DNA of 34,116 nt from an uncultured Eubacteriales bacterium. Lineage in GTDB: Bacteria; Bacillota; Clostridia; Oscillospirales; Acutalibacteraceae. Location: positions 1 to 34,116 of the forward strand of contig CAREUR010000012.1 of NCBI GenBank assembly GCA_948968885.1, read 5' to 3'. The notes below the pieces were generated by a model that was not told where the DNA came from, made no database searches, and was given only the letters and a program-made list of their open reading frames with translations. This document shows positions 23,577 through 32,304 of the stretch, piece after piece. The position numbers and the translations under genes are program-made. The stretch's first letter is position 1. The number at the start of each line of letters is the position of its first letter.

Positions 23577-24836
23577 GTGGAGAGACTAGTAGTAGAACAC
23601 GCAGAGCGGTTGTCGGGTGAGGTGCCGGTCCAGGGGTCCAAAAACAGCGCGCTACCGATATTGACGGCAACGCTCCTTTGCGATGGCATTTGCACCATTG
23701 AGAACTGTCCGGATTTGTCGGACGTGGACGTCACGCTGGAGATTTTAAAGAGCCTGGGAGCAAAAGTCTTAAAAGAAAAAAATAGCGTAATCATAGATTC
23801 AACCGAGGTTTGCGGCTTTAAAATCTCGAAGGAAATGATGAAAAAAATAAGATCGTCGATACTCTTTTTGGGCGCGCTGTCAGCAAGAATGGGCCAGGCG
23901 GAGCTGTGCGTGCCGGGCGGATGCAAACTGGGCCCACGGCCGATAGATTGGCATTTGGCGGCGCTCTCGCAGATGGGGCTAAAAATTGAAAACCAAGACA
24001 AAATGCTGTTTTGCGAGCTAGAGGACAAATTCAAAGGCGCAGAGATAACCTTGCCGCTTCCAAGCGTGGGGGCGACGGAGAATATCATCCTGGCGGCGGT
24101 TTTGGCCAAGGGCACAACGATAATCCGCAACGCCGCGCGAGAGCCAGAAATTTGCGATTTGTGCGATTTTTTGATAAAATGTGGAGCAAGGATAGAAGGA
24201 GCTGGCCAGAGCGCGGTTAGGATAGTGGGCGTTGAGAGATTATCCGGAGCGGAGCATAGGGTCATCCCCGACAGAATCGTAGCGGTGACCTTTTTGGCAG
24301 CAGCGGCGGCCGTGGGCGGAGACGTAACGGTGCAAAGTGTAGCTCCAATGCATATGCAGAGCATGTTAGAGGTCTTTAAGAAGATCGGGTGCGATGTGAA
24401 TGTGACCGCAGAATCTGTGCAGATCTTAGCAAAAGACAAAAAATTGGCGCCGATTAGGGAGATTGTGACGAAGCCTTACCCCGGCTTTCCAACAGATGCG
24501 CAGGCTTTGTTTATGGTTTTGGCTTCTATTTCCGATGGTAGCTGCATGTTTGTCGAAAATATATTCAAAAACCGCTATAAACACGCAGAGGAACTCGTAA
24601 AGATGGGCGCAGACATTAAGGTTATGGACAAAATAGCGGTGGTGAAGGGCGTGGATGAGCTGTGTGGAGAAGAAACCCTAGAGGCGAAGGACTTGAGAGG
24701 GGCAGCAGCTTTGGTGATTGCCGCAATGGCGGCGGATGGAAGGACCACTATAACCGGGGTGGAGCATCTGGACAGGGGTTATGAGGACTTTGAGAAAAAC
24801 CTGAGGCGCTTGGGAGCGAATATAAAGAGGATCTAA
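23577..24836 (+). CDS. murA: UDP-N-acetylglucosamine 1-carboxyvinyltransferase
   Basis: MurA transfers enolpyruvate to UDP-GlcNAc, the first committed step of peptidoglycan synthesis and the fosfomycin target. From GTG 23577 it has 419 residues, matching the family. The N-terminal GEVPVQGSKNSALPI has the conserved Lys22 and Asn23, and VPGGCKLGPRPIDWH puts the catalytic Cys at residue 116. GTG at 23556 in the same frame adds seven residues that do not resemble the family start. The 102-base gap after murG holds nothing recognisable. Confidence 0.94.
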   Translation: MERLVVEHAERLSGEVPVQGSKNSALPILTATLLCDGICTIENCPDLSDVDVTLEILKSLGAKVLKEKNSVIIDSTEVCGFKISKEMMKKIRSSILFLGALSARMGQAELCVPGGCKLGPRPIDWHLAALSQMGLKIENQDKMLFCELEDKFKGAEITLPLPSVGATENIILAAVLAKGTTIIRNAAREPEICDLCDFLIKCGARIEGAGQSAVRIVGVERLSGAEHRVIPDRIVAVTFLAAAAAVGGDVTVQSVAPMHMQSMLEVFKKIGCDVNVTAESVQILAKDKKLAPIREIVTKPYPGFPTDAQALFMVLASISDGSCMFVENIFKNRYKHAEELVKMGADIKVMDKIAVVKGVDELCGEETLEAKDLRGAAALVIAAMAADGRTTITGVEHLDRGYEDFEKNLRRLGANIKRI

Positions 24837-24842
24837 GATTTT

Positions 24843-25643
24843 ATGAAGAAGTTTAAACAGAAAAAAAGACCGGCAAAGGTCAAAAATGCGAGCTTGGCGA
24901 TTAACTATAAAATAAGGTTACGGCTGATTTATTGCGCGATATTTTGCGCAATTTCTGTTGTGTGCTTGTTTTTTTCTTCGATGATTCTTTTTCGGGCGAA
25001 GTACATAGACGTCAACACCAATGACATCGACGCGGCCGCAAGGGACGCGGTTTACGAAAATTTGGGGATAAATCAAGGCGACAATCTTCTTTTAATAGAC
25101 GAAAATGCGGTTAGCAAGAGGCTCGAGGACGCGATTGTGGACGTAGATTGTGTAGAGATCGAAAAAAAGTTCCCGGATGCCATTTTCATAAACGTAAAGA
25201 GGGCGAACAAAGCATTCGACATAGAGTCTGCCGCCGGGGAGTACATCGCAGTGAGCGGCAAGGGCAAGGTTTTGGCGGTCTCGGACGCCCACGAAGAGGG
25301 GCTGATTATTTTAAAGGGGACGGAGCCGGAGTCCTTTGAGGTTGGCAAAAAGGTTACATATAAGGATAAGTCGGTGGAGAAGAAGATCTCGGAGTTTATT
25401 GAAATGATGAACGCGAATAATCTTGAAAAAACGACGGAAATAGACTTTAATAACGGGCATCTGTTCTTTGCCACTTACGACGGACGGGTGAGGATAAACT
25501 TTGGATTTTACGAGAATATGGACTATAAAATAAAGACGGCGGCCGAGATCATAAACACTAAGCTGGGCGCGTCAGAAAGCGGAACACTGGATCTTTCGGA
25601 GGTTTTTGAAGAAAACCGGTCGTATTTTACACCAAACTATTAA
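24843..25643 (+). CDS. divIB: Cell division protein DivIB/FtsQ
   Basis: 266-residue bitopic protein with a basic cytoplasmic start (1-28), a membrane helix (about 29-51), a POTRA domain beginning FRAKYIDVNTNDIDAAARDAV, and a beta domain. It links early and late divisome proteins with FtsL and FtsB/DivIC. Assigned from domain order and location between murA and ftsZ. It starts 6 bases past the murA stop. Confidence 0.85.
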   Translation: MKKFKQKKRPAKVKNASLAINYKIRLRLIYCAIFCAISVVCLFFSSMILFRAKYIDVNTNDIDAAARDAVYENLGINQGDNLLLIDENAVSKRLEDAIVDVDCVEIEKKFPDAIFINVKRANKAFDIESAAGEYIAVSGKGKVLAVSDAHEEGLIILKGTEPESFEVGKKVTYKDKSVEKKISEFIEMMNANNLEKTTEIDFNNGHLFFATYDGRVRINFGFYENMDYKIKTAAEIINTKLGASESGTLDLSEVFEENRSYFTPNY

Positions 25644-25646
25644 TTT

Positions 25647-25676
25647 TTGCTACTTATTTTCTAAATGTGATATAAT
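25647..25676 (+). promoter_or_regulatory. Upstream ftsZ promoter candidate
   Basis: TTGCTA (25647-25652), 18 bases, TATAAT (25671-25676) with a TG one base upstream of the -10 (extended -10). Lies just after the divIB stop. Confidence 0.55.
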
Positions 25677-25789
25677 TTTCGCAACTATACTTTGGCTTGC
25701 AGATAGTGACAATCCGCCAAATCGTATGGTGAGAATGTATACAAAATTCATTTTTTGTGCTAAAAAAGAAATAAATTTTATTAAATATC

Positions 25790-25818
25790 TTGAAATTTTT
25801 ATAGTAATGTGTTAAATT
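25790..25818 (+). promoter_or_regulatory. Second ftsZ promoter candidate
   Basis: TTGAAA (25790-25795), 17 bases, TAAATT (25813-25818), 64 bases before the ftsZ start. Two promoters in the 238-base gap would uncouple ftsZ from the rest of the cluster. Confidence 0.45.
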
Positions 25819-25881
25819 AAAAAGTGAGATGGTTTGTAGGTTTTTATATGGGAGATATTTGTAAAACAGGAGGTACATTAA

Positions 25882-27066
25882 ATGCCATTTGAGTTGGAAA
25901 ATAATTTGGATAATATAGTTCAGATCAAAGTTATAGGAGTGGGCGGCGGCGGCGGCAACGCTCTCGATAGAATGGTAGCTTCGGGGCTTAAGTGCGTTGA
26001 CTTTGTCACTGTTAATACGGACAAGCAGGCCCTGCAGCGCTCTAAGGCCGGTACTAAGATTCAAATAGGAGAAAAAATTACAAACGGAAAAGGTGCCGGT
26101 TCTAAGCCGGAAATTGGCCAAAAATCGGCAGAAGAAAGCCGTGAGGAAATCGCCCAAGCCATGAAAGGAACGGACATGGTCTTCATCACAGCCGGAATGG
26201 GCGGCGGAACTGGTACGGGAGCGGCTCCAGTTGTTGCTAAAATCGCTAGAGAAATGGGCATTTTGACTATTGGAATTGTGACGAAGCCGTTTGCGTTTGA
26301 GGGTAAACGAAGAATGGAGCAGGCCGAAAATGGAATCGCTAACCTTAGAGAACACGTGGATTCTTTGGTGATAATCCCGAACGAACGGCTAAAATATGCC
26401 AGCGAGCAGAGAATAACTCTGCTTAATGCTTTTTCTGTCGCGGATGATGTTTTGCGACAAGGCGTGCAGAGCATTTCGGACTTAATCTTGTTGCCGGGCC
26501 TTGTTAACTTGGACTTTGCGGACGTAACTGCCGTTATGAAGGACGCCGGGTACGCACATATGGGCGTTGGAAGGGCTTCTGGCAAGGATAAAGCCGAAGC
26601 GGCGGCCAATATGGCGATTTCGAGCCCGCTTTTGGAGACGGCGATAAACGGCGCAAAGGGCGTCATAATAAACATCACTTCTTCGCCGGACATTGGCTTG
26701 GATGAGATTGAAACGGCTTCTACGATGATTGCAGAGCAGGCCGACCAAGAGGCAAACATCATATGGGGTGCGGCTTTTGACGAAAATATGGAAGACGAAA
26801 TGAGCGTCACTGTGATTGCTACGGGCTTTTCCGATGTATCAAGTCCAAAGTCTGACCCAAAGTTAGCCTATGCAGGCAAATTTGTTAATAATAAAAATGA
26901 AAAACATCCGATTACCGCGGGGGCAAGCAGTAACTCAGAAAGCAAAAGTAGCGATGATTCGGACAAGTACCTAAAAGAGACCAGGCCCGGCCAAGCTGTG
27001 AGCTTTGAGGAAGAGGACGACACCTTTTACGACATAATGTCAATCTTTAACCGCAAGCAAAATTAA
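25882..27066 (+). CDS. ftsZ: Cell division protein FtsZ
   Basis: Tubulin-like GTPase that forms the Z-ring. 394 residues with the tubulin signature GGGTGTGAAPVVA, the N-terminal GVGGGGGNALDRM, the synergy loop residues NLDFADVTAVM, a variable linker (about 325-375) and a conserved C-terminal peptide (DDTFYDIMSIFNRK) that binds FtsA/SepF/ZipA-type partners. ATG at 25882 after AGGAGG (25869-25874). No ftsA is nearby, so the membrane tether is probably SepF or a distant FtsA. Confidence 0.97.
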   Translation: MPFELENNLDNIVQIKVIGVGGGGGNALDRMVASGLKCVDFVTVNTDKQALQRSKAGTKIQIGEKITNGKGAGSKPEIGQKSAEESREEIAQAMKGTDMVFITAGMGGGTGTGAAPVVAKIAREMGILTIGIVTKPFAFEGKRRMEQAENGIANLREHVDSLVIIPNERLKYASEQRITLLNAFSVADDVLRQGVQSISDLILLPGLVNLDFADVTAVMKDAGYAHMGVGRASGKDKAEAAANMAISSPLLETAINGAKGVIINITSSPDIGLDEIETASTMIAEQADQEANIIWGAAFDENMEDEMSVTVIATGFSDVSSPKSDPKLAYAGKFVNNKNEKHPITAGASSNSESKSSDDSDKYLKETRPGQAVSFEEEDDTFYDIMSIFNRKQN

Positions 27067-27105
27067 AGCTGCTGCGGCACATTGGCACATGGCACAAAAA
27101 ATAAA

Positions 27106-27134
27106 CCCGCACTAAATCTAAGTGCGGGCTTTTT
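27106..27134. terminator. Bidirectional terminator between ftsZ and spoVS
   Basis: CCCGCACT (27106-27113) and AGTGCGGG (27121-27128) form a perfect 8-pair stem with a 7-base loop. CTTTTTC follows on the plus strand and TTTATTTTTTG on the minus strand. Confidence 0.88.
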
Positions 27135-27156
27135 CGTTTGCTGCTTACGATATTGC

Positions 27157-27417
27157 TTACTTCGTTTCTACCACGAGTTTGACGGCTGTGCGGTCCTCGC
27201 CATCGATGGTAACGTTCACGAATGCCGGGATGCAAATCAGCTCGACTCCGGTGGGTGCTAAGTAGCCTCGCGCAATGGCGATGGCTTTGACGGCCTGATT
27301 AACCGCGCTGGCTCCAACTGCCTGAATTTCAACAGAATTATGTTCACGTATAACGCCAGCAATCGCGCCAGCAACGGAATTTGGAGCCGACTTTGACGAA
27401 ACTTTTAGAATTTCCAT
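27157..27417 (-). CDS. spoVS: Stage V sporulation protein S
   Basis: 86-residue Alba-like protein required for late sporulation (septation and coat assembly in Bacillus subtilis). It is nearly the family consensus: MEILKVSSKSAPNSVAGAIAG at the start, NQAVKAIAIARGYLAPTG in the middle, and ICIPAFVNVTIDGEDRTAVKL. GGAGGA precedes ATG 27417. Located downstream of ymdB, as in Bacillus. Confidence 0.96.
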   Translation of the reverse strand: MEILKVSSKSAPNSVAGAIAGVIREHNSVEIQAVGASAVNQAVKAIAIARGYLAPTGVELICIPAFVNVTIDGEDRTAVKLVVETK

Positions 27418-27438
27418 ATTAAATCCTCCATTTTTAGT

Positions 27439-27444
27439 ATTATA
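27439..27444 (-). promoter_or_regulatory. Possible -10 element before spoVS
   Basis: TATAAT on the minus strand, 22 bases before the start. No recognisable -35 at the right distance. In Bacillus spoVS uses sigma-H; I do not see a clear sigma-H site. The interval 27418-27629 holds nothing else supported. Confidence 0.3.
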
Positions 27445-27629
27445 TTACGTCTTCAATAATATAATATATGCAATTTTTATATTTTGCAATAGATTTTTGA
27501 ATAAAATTTATATTATTTTTCATTTTCGTTAAATCCTATCGAAAGACAGGATGATTTTTTATTATTTGCCAAGGGAGTGAAAATAAACAACAAATTATCA
27601 CAAATATTTTGTGCGAAATTTGCATAAAA

Positions 27630-28406
27630 TTATCCAGCAATTGTCAGACGATTTACACTTTGCGTTTTTTTGGTAGACTCATCAATGTCAAAAATTATAC
27701 AATCCACCTTACATTTTCCAGTTGCGTTTTCAAACCGAACAGGCATTTTTGTCTTAATCTTCCTAATTACCTGGTCAACCCGCACGCCAAGGGCAGAGTC
27801 AATCACGCCAGCCATGCCAACGTCAGTAATGTAGCCGGTTCCGCGCGGAAGAATGCATTCGTCGGCGGTGGGAACGTGAGTGTGCGTGCCAAAAAGGGCA
27901 GAGATCCGTCCGTCAAGATAAAACCCTAAAGCTCGCTTTTCGGAAGTTGCTTCGGCATGAAAGTCCACAATGACAATGGCGTCGCTACCGGCATTTGCAA
28001 GGATCCGATCGGCGGTTTTAAAGGGACAATCGAGGTTCTCCATAAATATTGTGCCCATAAGATTGATGATAACCACCTTGTTTTTGTTGACGTCCAGGGT
28101 GTAAACGCCGCTGCCAGGGGTGCTTCTGGAGGGATAGTTAGCTGGCCGAATCAGGCGAGGCTCGCTACCAAAGGTTTTAAAAATTTCGCGCCGTCTAAAA
28201 GAGTGATTCCCCGCCGTGATGACGTCCACACCGCTTTTAAAAAGATAATCGGCAGAAAATGGAGTAATCCCGTTCCCGTCGGCCGAATTTTCTCCATTCG
28301 CAATAACCAAATCTATTCCATGCGCTTTCCTCAAGCCGGCGAGCTGTTCCCGCAAAAAATTACAACCGATGCTGCCCACAACATCGCCAATAGCAAGCAC
28401 TTTCAT
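27630..28406 (-). CDS. ymdB: YmdB-family metallophosphoesterase (cyclic-nucleotide phosphodiesterase)
   Basis: 258-residue calcineurin-fold enzyme. Metal-binding motifs: GDVVGSIGC (Asp8), NGENSA (Asn), GNHSF and GTHTHVP. In Bacillus subtilis YmdB hydrolyses 2',3'-cyclic nucleotides and affects biofilm and sporulation. An extended -10 (TGG then TATAAT, minus strand, 28439-28444) precedes it by 32 bases. Same strand and order as spoVS. Confidence 0.92.
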   Translation of the reverse strand: MKVLAIGDVVGSIGCNFLREQLAGLRKAHGIDLVIANGENSADGNGITPFSADYLFKSGVDVITAGNHSFRRREIFKTFGSEPRLIRPANYPSRSTPGSGVYTLDVNKNKVVIINLMGTIFMENLDCPFKTADRILANAGSDAIVIVDFHAEATSEKRALGFYLDGRISALFGTHTHVPTADECILPRGTGYITDVGMAGVIDSALGVRVDQVIRKIKTKMPVRFENATGKCKVDCIIFDIDESTKKTQSVNRLTIAG

Positions 28407-28438
28407 TACAATCAGCCCTTTTCAATGCATTATTTAAA

Positions 28439-28447
28439 ATTATACCA
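28439..28447 (-). promoter_or_regulatory. Extended -10 promoter for ymdB
   Basis: On the minus strand TGG then TATAAT (28439-28444); no good -35. Lies in the 87-base gap between dpaB and ymdB. Confidence 0.45.
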
Positions 28448-28493
28448 TAAAGTCACCAAAAAAGCGACGCGGAGTGCTACAAAAAAAGGTAAG

Positions 28494-29066
28494 CTATCTA
28501 AAAAGTGGCTGAATTTGGTACCCCATAAATGCCGACTCCATCGCCGGAACGATAAGATCAAAGTGCGCGACCAAGGAGGCTGGCTTTTTGATGGGATCAT
28601 CTTGCGACATGGGCACAAAATAAAAATTTTTTCTGCTAAGCATAGCACCAAGATTTTGAGCGCACCCGGCCAGTCCGTCGTTTGTGGCAAGCGCGATCAG
28701 AACAGGGCGCTGGCCTCGTAGGTGAGATTTTACGGCCATCGTTACAGATGTGTCTATTGTAGAATTTGTGAGCTTACTTAGAGTATTCCCGGTGCACGGC
28801 GCAATAATCATGATGTCCGTTAATTTTTTGGGCCCAATCGGCTCCGCCCGCTCTATTGTGTGGATTATCTCTTTTTGACAGATGCTCTCTATTTTTTTTC
28901 GAAAGTCCGCAGCCTTGCCAAATCTGGTGTCGGTGGAGTACGCGGTGTGAGACATAATGGGCAAAACATCGTACCCCGAGTCTGCCAGCAGTTCCATTTG
29001 AGGGATAGCCCTTGAAAACGTGCAAAAAGAGCCGCACATAGCAAAGCCGACCTTTATATCGATCAT
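28494..29066 (-). CDS. dpaB: Dipicolinate synthase subunit B
   Basis: 190-residue flavoprotein-like subunit that, with DpaA, makes dipicolinic acid in the mother cell for export into the spore core. Matches include KVGFAMCGSFCTF at the start, IIAPCTGNTLSKL and ALATNDGLAG. It overlaps dpaA by 4 bases (ATGA at 29063-29066). This gene (spoVFB) is intact here, though it is a known insertion target for a sporulation-excised element in a Bacillus. Confidence 0.94.
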   Translation of the reverse strand: MIDIKVGFAMCGSFCTFSRAIPQMELLADSGYDVLPIMSHTAYSTDTRFGKAADFRKKIESICQKEIIHTIERAEPIGPKKLTDIMIIAPCTGNTLSKLTNSTIDTSVTMAVKSHLRGQRPVLIALATNDGLAGCAQNLGAMLSRKNFYFVPMSQDDPIKKPASLVAHFDLIVPAMESAFMGYQIQPLFR

Positions 29067-29944
29067 AATTGACCCTCCTCAATCATGTTGTATATCGTGT
29101 TTTTTATGATTTCTCCGGCCGCCCTCGGCGCAACCTTGCCGGGCAACGCCAAAGCCTGTATCGCCTTGATTTTAAGCTTTCTAGCAGCGTTAAAGTCAAC
29201 CCCGCCGGGCAGAGAAGCTAAGTCGATTATAACCGCGTTTTTAGGGAGCCGTTCAAGAACATCAGGGTTAAAAATCAAGCTGGGAATGGTGTTAAAGATA
29301 ATGTCAAAGTCCACGCTGCCGGCGTTTGTAGAAGCAAGACTTGCAGTCAGCACGGCCGAGTAGCCCAGCAAATTTATCCAAGCGATGTCTTTGGGCTTTC
29401 TGGCGCTAGCCGTAACCTTGGCACCGATCCCTTTTAACATTTTGCTCAAAACTTTGCCGATCCGCCCAAACCCCGTAACCAGGCACCGGGAGCCATTAAT
29501 AGTCCCAGCATATTCTTGCATGGCAATTTGAATAGCTCCTTCCGCCGTAGGGATGGCGTTATTCACGGCGAATTCTTCTCTTTTAGAATAATCATATAAC
29601 TGCATGTTACTAAAGATCGGGCTGGCGGTGATTAAATCTTCGGCCCTTGCGCAGAATATTTTTTTGTCAAACATAGTTTTAGCGAATTCATCGTCAACCG
29701 CGATTTGTGTACGAGAGTGCGGTGCGTTCAAATAGCTATCCGAAGTAGTTGCGGGCACCGGCAGGATGATATAATCACTCATTTTTACAGCGTCTTTTAA
29801 ACTTGCCGTTGTGATGCCGCTTTTCAGGTCAGCATTTTCAAACCCAACAGCGCAAACATTATAGCCGTCCGACAAAATACTTTCAGCCATCGCCACCTGG
29901 CGCTTGTCGCCGCCAACTATTGCAAAAGTATCTATGCCACTCAT
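29063..29944 (-). CDS. dpaA: Dipicolinate synthase subunit A
   Basis: 293-residue subunit with an N-terminal domain (ILPVPATTSD) and a Rossmann domain (CLVTGFGRIGKVLSKML) that oxidises dihydrodipicolinate using NAD(P). Forms the DpaAB complex. ATG 29944 follows GGAGGT. A sigma-K-like promoter lies 27 bases upstream. Confidence 0.94.
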   Translation of the reverse strand: MSGIDTFAIVGGDKRQVAMAESILSDGYNVCAVGFENADLKSGITTASLKDAVKMSDYIILPVPATTSDSYLNAPHSRTQIAVDDEFAKTMFDKKIFCARAEDLITASPIFSNMQLYDYSKREEFAVNNAIPTAEGAIQIAMQEYAGTINGSRCLVTGFGRIGKVLSKMLKGIGAKVTASARKPKDIAWINLLGYSAVLTASLASTNAGSVDFDIIFNTIPSLIFNPDVLERLPKNAVIIDLASLPGGVDFNAARKLKIKAIQALALPGKVAPRAAGEIIKNTIYNMIEEGQL

Positions 29945-29970
29945 ATTGCGTTACCTCCATCATTCACAAC

Positions 29971-29997
29971 ATAATATGGCCGCGGGGCAAGGCTTGT
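29971..29997 (-). promoter_or_regulatory. Sigma-K-like promoter before dpaAB
   Basis: On the minus strand CATATTAT (29971-29978) fits the sigma-K -10 (CATA, three bases, T), with AC at 29996-29997 17 bases upstream as the minimal -35. Mother-cell sigma-K control of spoVF is known in Bacillus. The consensus is short, so chance matches are common. Confidence 0.4.
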
Positions 29998-30146
29998 TAC
30001 AACAATAGGCAAAACGAGGGTATCACATTTTATGGGCATATAATCAAAAAAGCAAAAAACTATTTATTTCTGAGAAAAACCGCAATATAATGGTACTATA
30101 AGAGCGTGGAAGCTGTTTTTAATTTGACAAAAGGTGTGAATTTGGG

Positions 30147-31523
30147 TTGAGCAATATTGAGAATATTTTGAATAGTGCAAAGAACATACATTTCATCGGG
30201 ATAGGCGGCTCCGGCATGTGTCCCATGGCAGAGATTCTGCTGGACAAAGGCTACAATATAACAGGATCCGACAATTATATCTCGGATACCCTGCAAAGGC
30301 TCATAGATAAGGGAATGAAGGTCTACACAGAGCATAACGCCGCCAATTTAAACGAGGCCGAATTGGTGGTATATTCGGCCGCAATAAAAGAAGACAATGT
30401 GGAGAGGGAAGAGGCCACAAAGAGAGGGCTCCCATGCATAGAGCGTGCAGTGATGCTGGGGCTTTTGTGCGCAAAATATAAAAATGCCGTAGCAGTGTCG
30501 GGCACGCACGGCAAAACCACCACAACCGCGATGATAACTCAGATTTTAACAATGGCAAAAAAAGATCCGAGCGCGATAATCGGCGGAAAGCTGCCAGCAA
30601 TAAACGGCAACAGCAGAATGGGCAAGTCGGACATAATCGTGTGCGAAGCGTGCGAATACGTGGACTCCTTTTTGCAGATCACGCCGTCGATAGCGATAAT
30701 CACGAACGTGGAGGCGGATCATCTTGATTATTTTAAGAACCTCGAGAATGTGATAAACTCGTTCAACAAGTTTGCGAAAAAGGCCACAGAGCTCGTCGTC
30801 ACAAACGGAGAAGATGAAAATTCTGTCCTAGCGGCGAAAAACGCGACAGCAACGGTCGTGACTTTTGGCGAGTCGAAGGATAATGCCTATTATGCCGAAA
30901 ATATTTCTGAAGAGAACGTGGCCTTTCCGAGCTTCGATTTGATGAAGGGCGGAAAAAAGCTTGCAGCGATAAAACTAGCAGTGCCGGGCAAATATAACGT
31001 TTATAATGCCCTAGCCGCAGCCACGGTTGCCGATTGCTTGGGGGTTTCGCCAGGTGACATAGCCAGAGCGCTTAGCGAGTTTACCGGAGTGCATCGCCGG
31101 TTTGAGGTGCTTGGTCGGCCTCATGGTATCACCGTTGCGGACGATTTTGCGCATCACCCAACGGAGATAACTTCGGTGTTGACGGCCGCAAAAGAAATGG
31201 GCTTCAAGCGGGTTATCGCGGTGTTTCAGCCACACACATATTCTCGCACGGCGGCATTTCTGAATGAATTTGCAGAGTCGCTATCCATTGCGGATATTAC
31301 CGTCTTGTCCGAGATATTGGCCGTCCGCGAGGTAAACACCTATAACATTAAGTCCGAAGACCTGGCGGCAAAGCTTGAGAACTGCATATGCCTGCGCACG
31401 TTTGAGGAAATCACGGATTGCATCGAAAAAATAGCAGAGCCCGGGGACTTAGTCCTGACCATGGGCGGGGGCAATGTGTACGTCTGCGCAAACATGATTT
31501 TGAAGAGGCTGGCAGAAAAATAG
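30147..31523 (+). CDS. murC: UDP-N-acetylmuramate--L-alanine ligase
   Basis: Adds L-alanine to UDP-MurNAc. 458 residues with the N-terminal IGIGGSGMCPMAEIL, the ATP-binding SGTHGKTTTTAMI, EVADHLDYFKN-type stretch (VEADHLDYF) and DDFAHHPTEI. TTG start at 30147 with AAAGGTGTG 8-16 bases upstream. It lies away from the dcw cluster as a single gene; TATAAT at 30086-30091 with no good -35 is a possible promoter. Confidence 0.95.
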   Translation: MSNIENILNSAKNIHFIGIGGSGMCPMAEILLDKGYNITGSDNYISDTLQRLIDKGMKVYTEHNAANLNEAELVVYSAAIKEDNVEREEATKRGLPCIERAVMLGLLCAKYKNAVAVSGTHGKTTTTAMITQILTMAKKDPSAIIGGKLPAINGNSRMGKSDIIVCEACEYVDSFLQITPSIAIITNVEADHLDYFKNLENVINSFNKFAKKATELVVTNGEDENSVLAAKNATATVVTFGESKDNAYYAENISEENVAFPSFDLMKGGKKLAAIKLAVPGKYNVYNALAAATVADCLGVSPGDIARALSEFTGVHRRFEVLGRPHGITVADDFAHHPTEITSVLTAAKEMGFKRVIAVFQPHTYSRTAAFLNEFAESLSIADITVLSEILAVREVNTYNIKSEDLAAKLENCICLRTFEEITDCIEKIAEPGDLVLTMGGGNVYVCANMILKRLAEK

Positions 31524-31532
31524 CAAGCAAAC

Positions 31533-31568
31533 GGCGCCGCACTATACCGCGCGGCGCCTGGTTTTTTT
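31533..31568 (+). terminator. Terminator after murC
   Basis: GGCGCCGC (31533-31540) and GCGGCGCC (31551-31558) form a GC-rich 8-pair stem with a 10-base loop, followed by a run of seven T. Confidence 0.9.
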
Positions 31569-31578
31569 GTGTGGCAGA

Positions 31579-32241
31579 TTAAACTTTTTCAACGATAACG
31601 TTGGCGGACTTATATATACTGCTTGGCGGCACAGCGCCGCGGACAGAACTAAGCGGATAAACGCTAGTGTTTTTGCCGATGATGGTGCCGGGGTTTAGAA
31701 CAGCATTGCAACCGACTTCGACGAAATCACCAATAATCGCACCAAACTTTTTAAGGCCAGTATCGATTCTATCGCCATTGTAGAGCACCTTAACGAGGCT
31801 TTTGTCCGACTTAACGTTAGAAGTGATGCTCCCGGCGCCCATGTGAGCTTTGTAGCCCAGAATGGAGTCACCAATGTAATTGTAGTGCGGAACGTTGGCA
31901 CCATCAAAGAGAACCGAATTTTTAAGCTCGGTAGAATTGCCCACCACAGCGCCTTTGCCGACTATCGCGTCCCCTCGGATATATGCACAGTGGCGGATCT
32001 CTGCACCTTCATCTACAATAAGCGGACCATTTAGACTGGCAGTTTGGCTTACTGTAGCGGTTTTTGCAACCCAGATGTTTTCTCCAATTTTATCGTATTT
32101 TTCTGCCAAAAGTGTTTGCCCCAGCTTTACTATAAATTCAGCAATATTCGGGATTACCTTCCACGGCCATTTAACGCCGGCAAACAACTCCTTAGCGATG
32201 GTGTGCTCCAAACTTAAGAGCGCGTCTGCATTTATCTCCAT
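31579..32241 (-). CDS. Left-handed beta-helix (hexapeptide) protein, GlmU C-terminal-like acyltransferase
   Basis: 220 residues from ATG 32241 (GGGGAGA upstream). About seven hexapeptide turns (for example IGENIWVAKTATVSQTASLNGP and ILGYKAHMGAGSITSNVKSD) form the acetyltransferase-like helix of GlmU and related sugar-nucleotide enzymes. HYNYIGDSILGYKAHMGAG resembles the acetyl-CoA site of GlmU, but there is no pyrophosphorylase domain. Proteins like this are often labelled UDP-GlcNAc pyrophosphorylase; the exact substrate is unknown. Near murC, so a role in UDP-amino-sugar supply is plausible. Confidence 0.7.
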   Translation of the reverse strand: MEINADALLSLEHTIAKELFAGVKWPWKVIPNIAEFIVKLGQTLLAEKYDKIGENIWVAKTATVSQTASLNGPLIVDEGAEIRHCAYIRGDAIVGKGAVVGNSTELKNSVLFDGANVPHYNYIGDSILGYKAHMGAGSITSNVKSDKSLVKVLYNGDRIDTGLKKFGAIIGDFVEVGCNAVLNPGTIIGKNTSVYPLSSVRGAVPPSSIYKSANVIVEKV

Positions 32242-32275
32242 TTTCAAAATCTCCCCACGCTTCATAGTAACTTCA

Positions 32276-32304
32276 ATTATATCAGTTGACATTTTGAAAC
32301 TCAA
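32276..32304 (-). promoter_or_regulatory. Promoter of the beta-helix gene
   Basis: On the minus strand TTGAGT (32299-32304), 17 bases, TATAAT (32276-32281). Overlaps the divergent tRNA promoter. Confidence 0.75.

Noticed and set aside
27533..27560. Hairpin ATCCTATC-GAAA-GACAGGAT followed by T-run on the plus strand
   Set aside because: Looks like a terminator, but no plus-strand gene lies between it and the ftsZ terminator, so its role is unclear.
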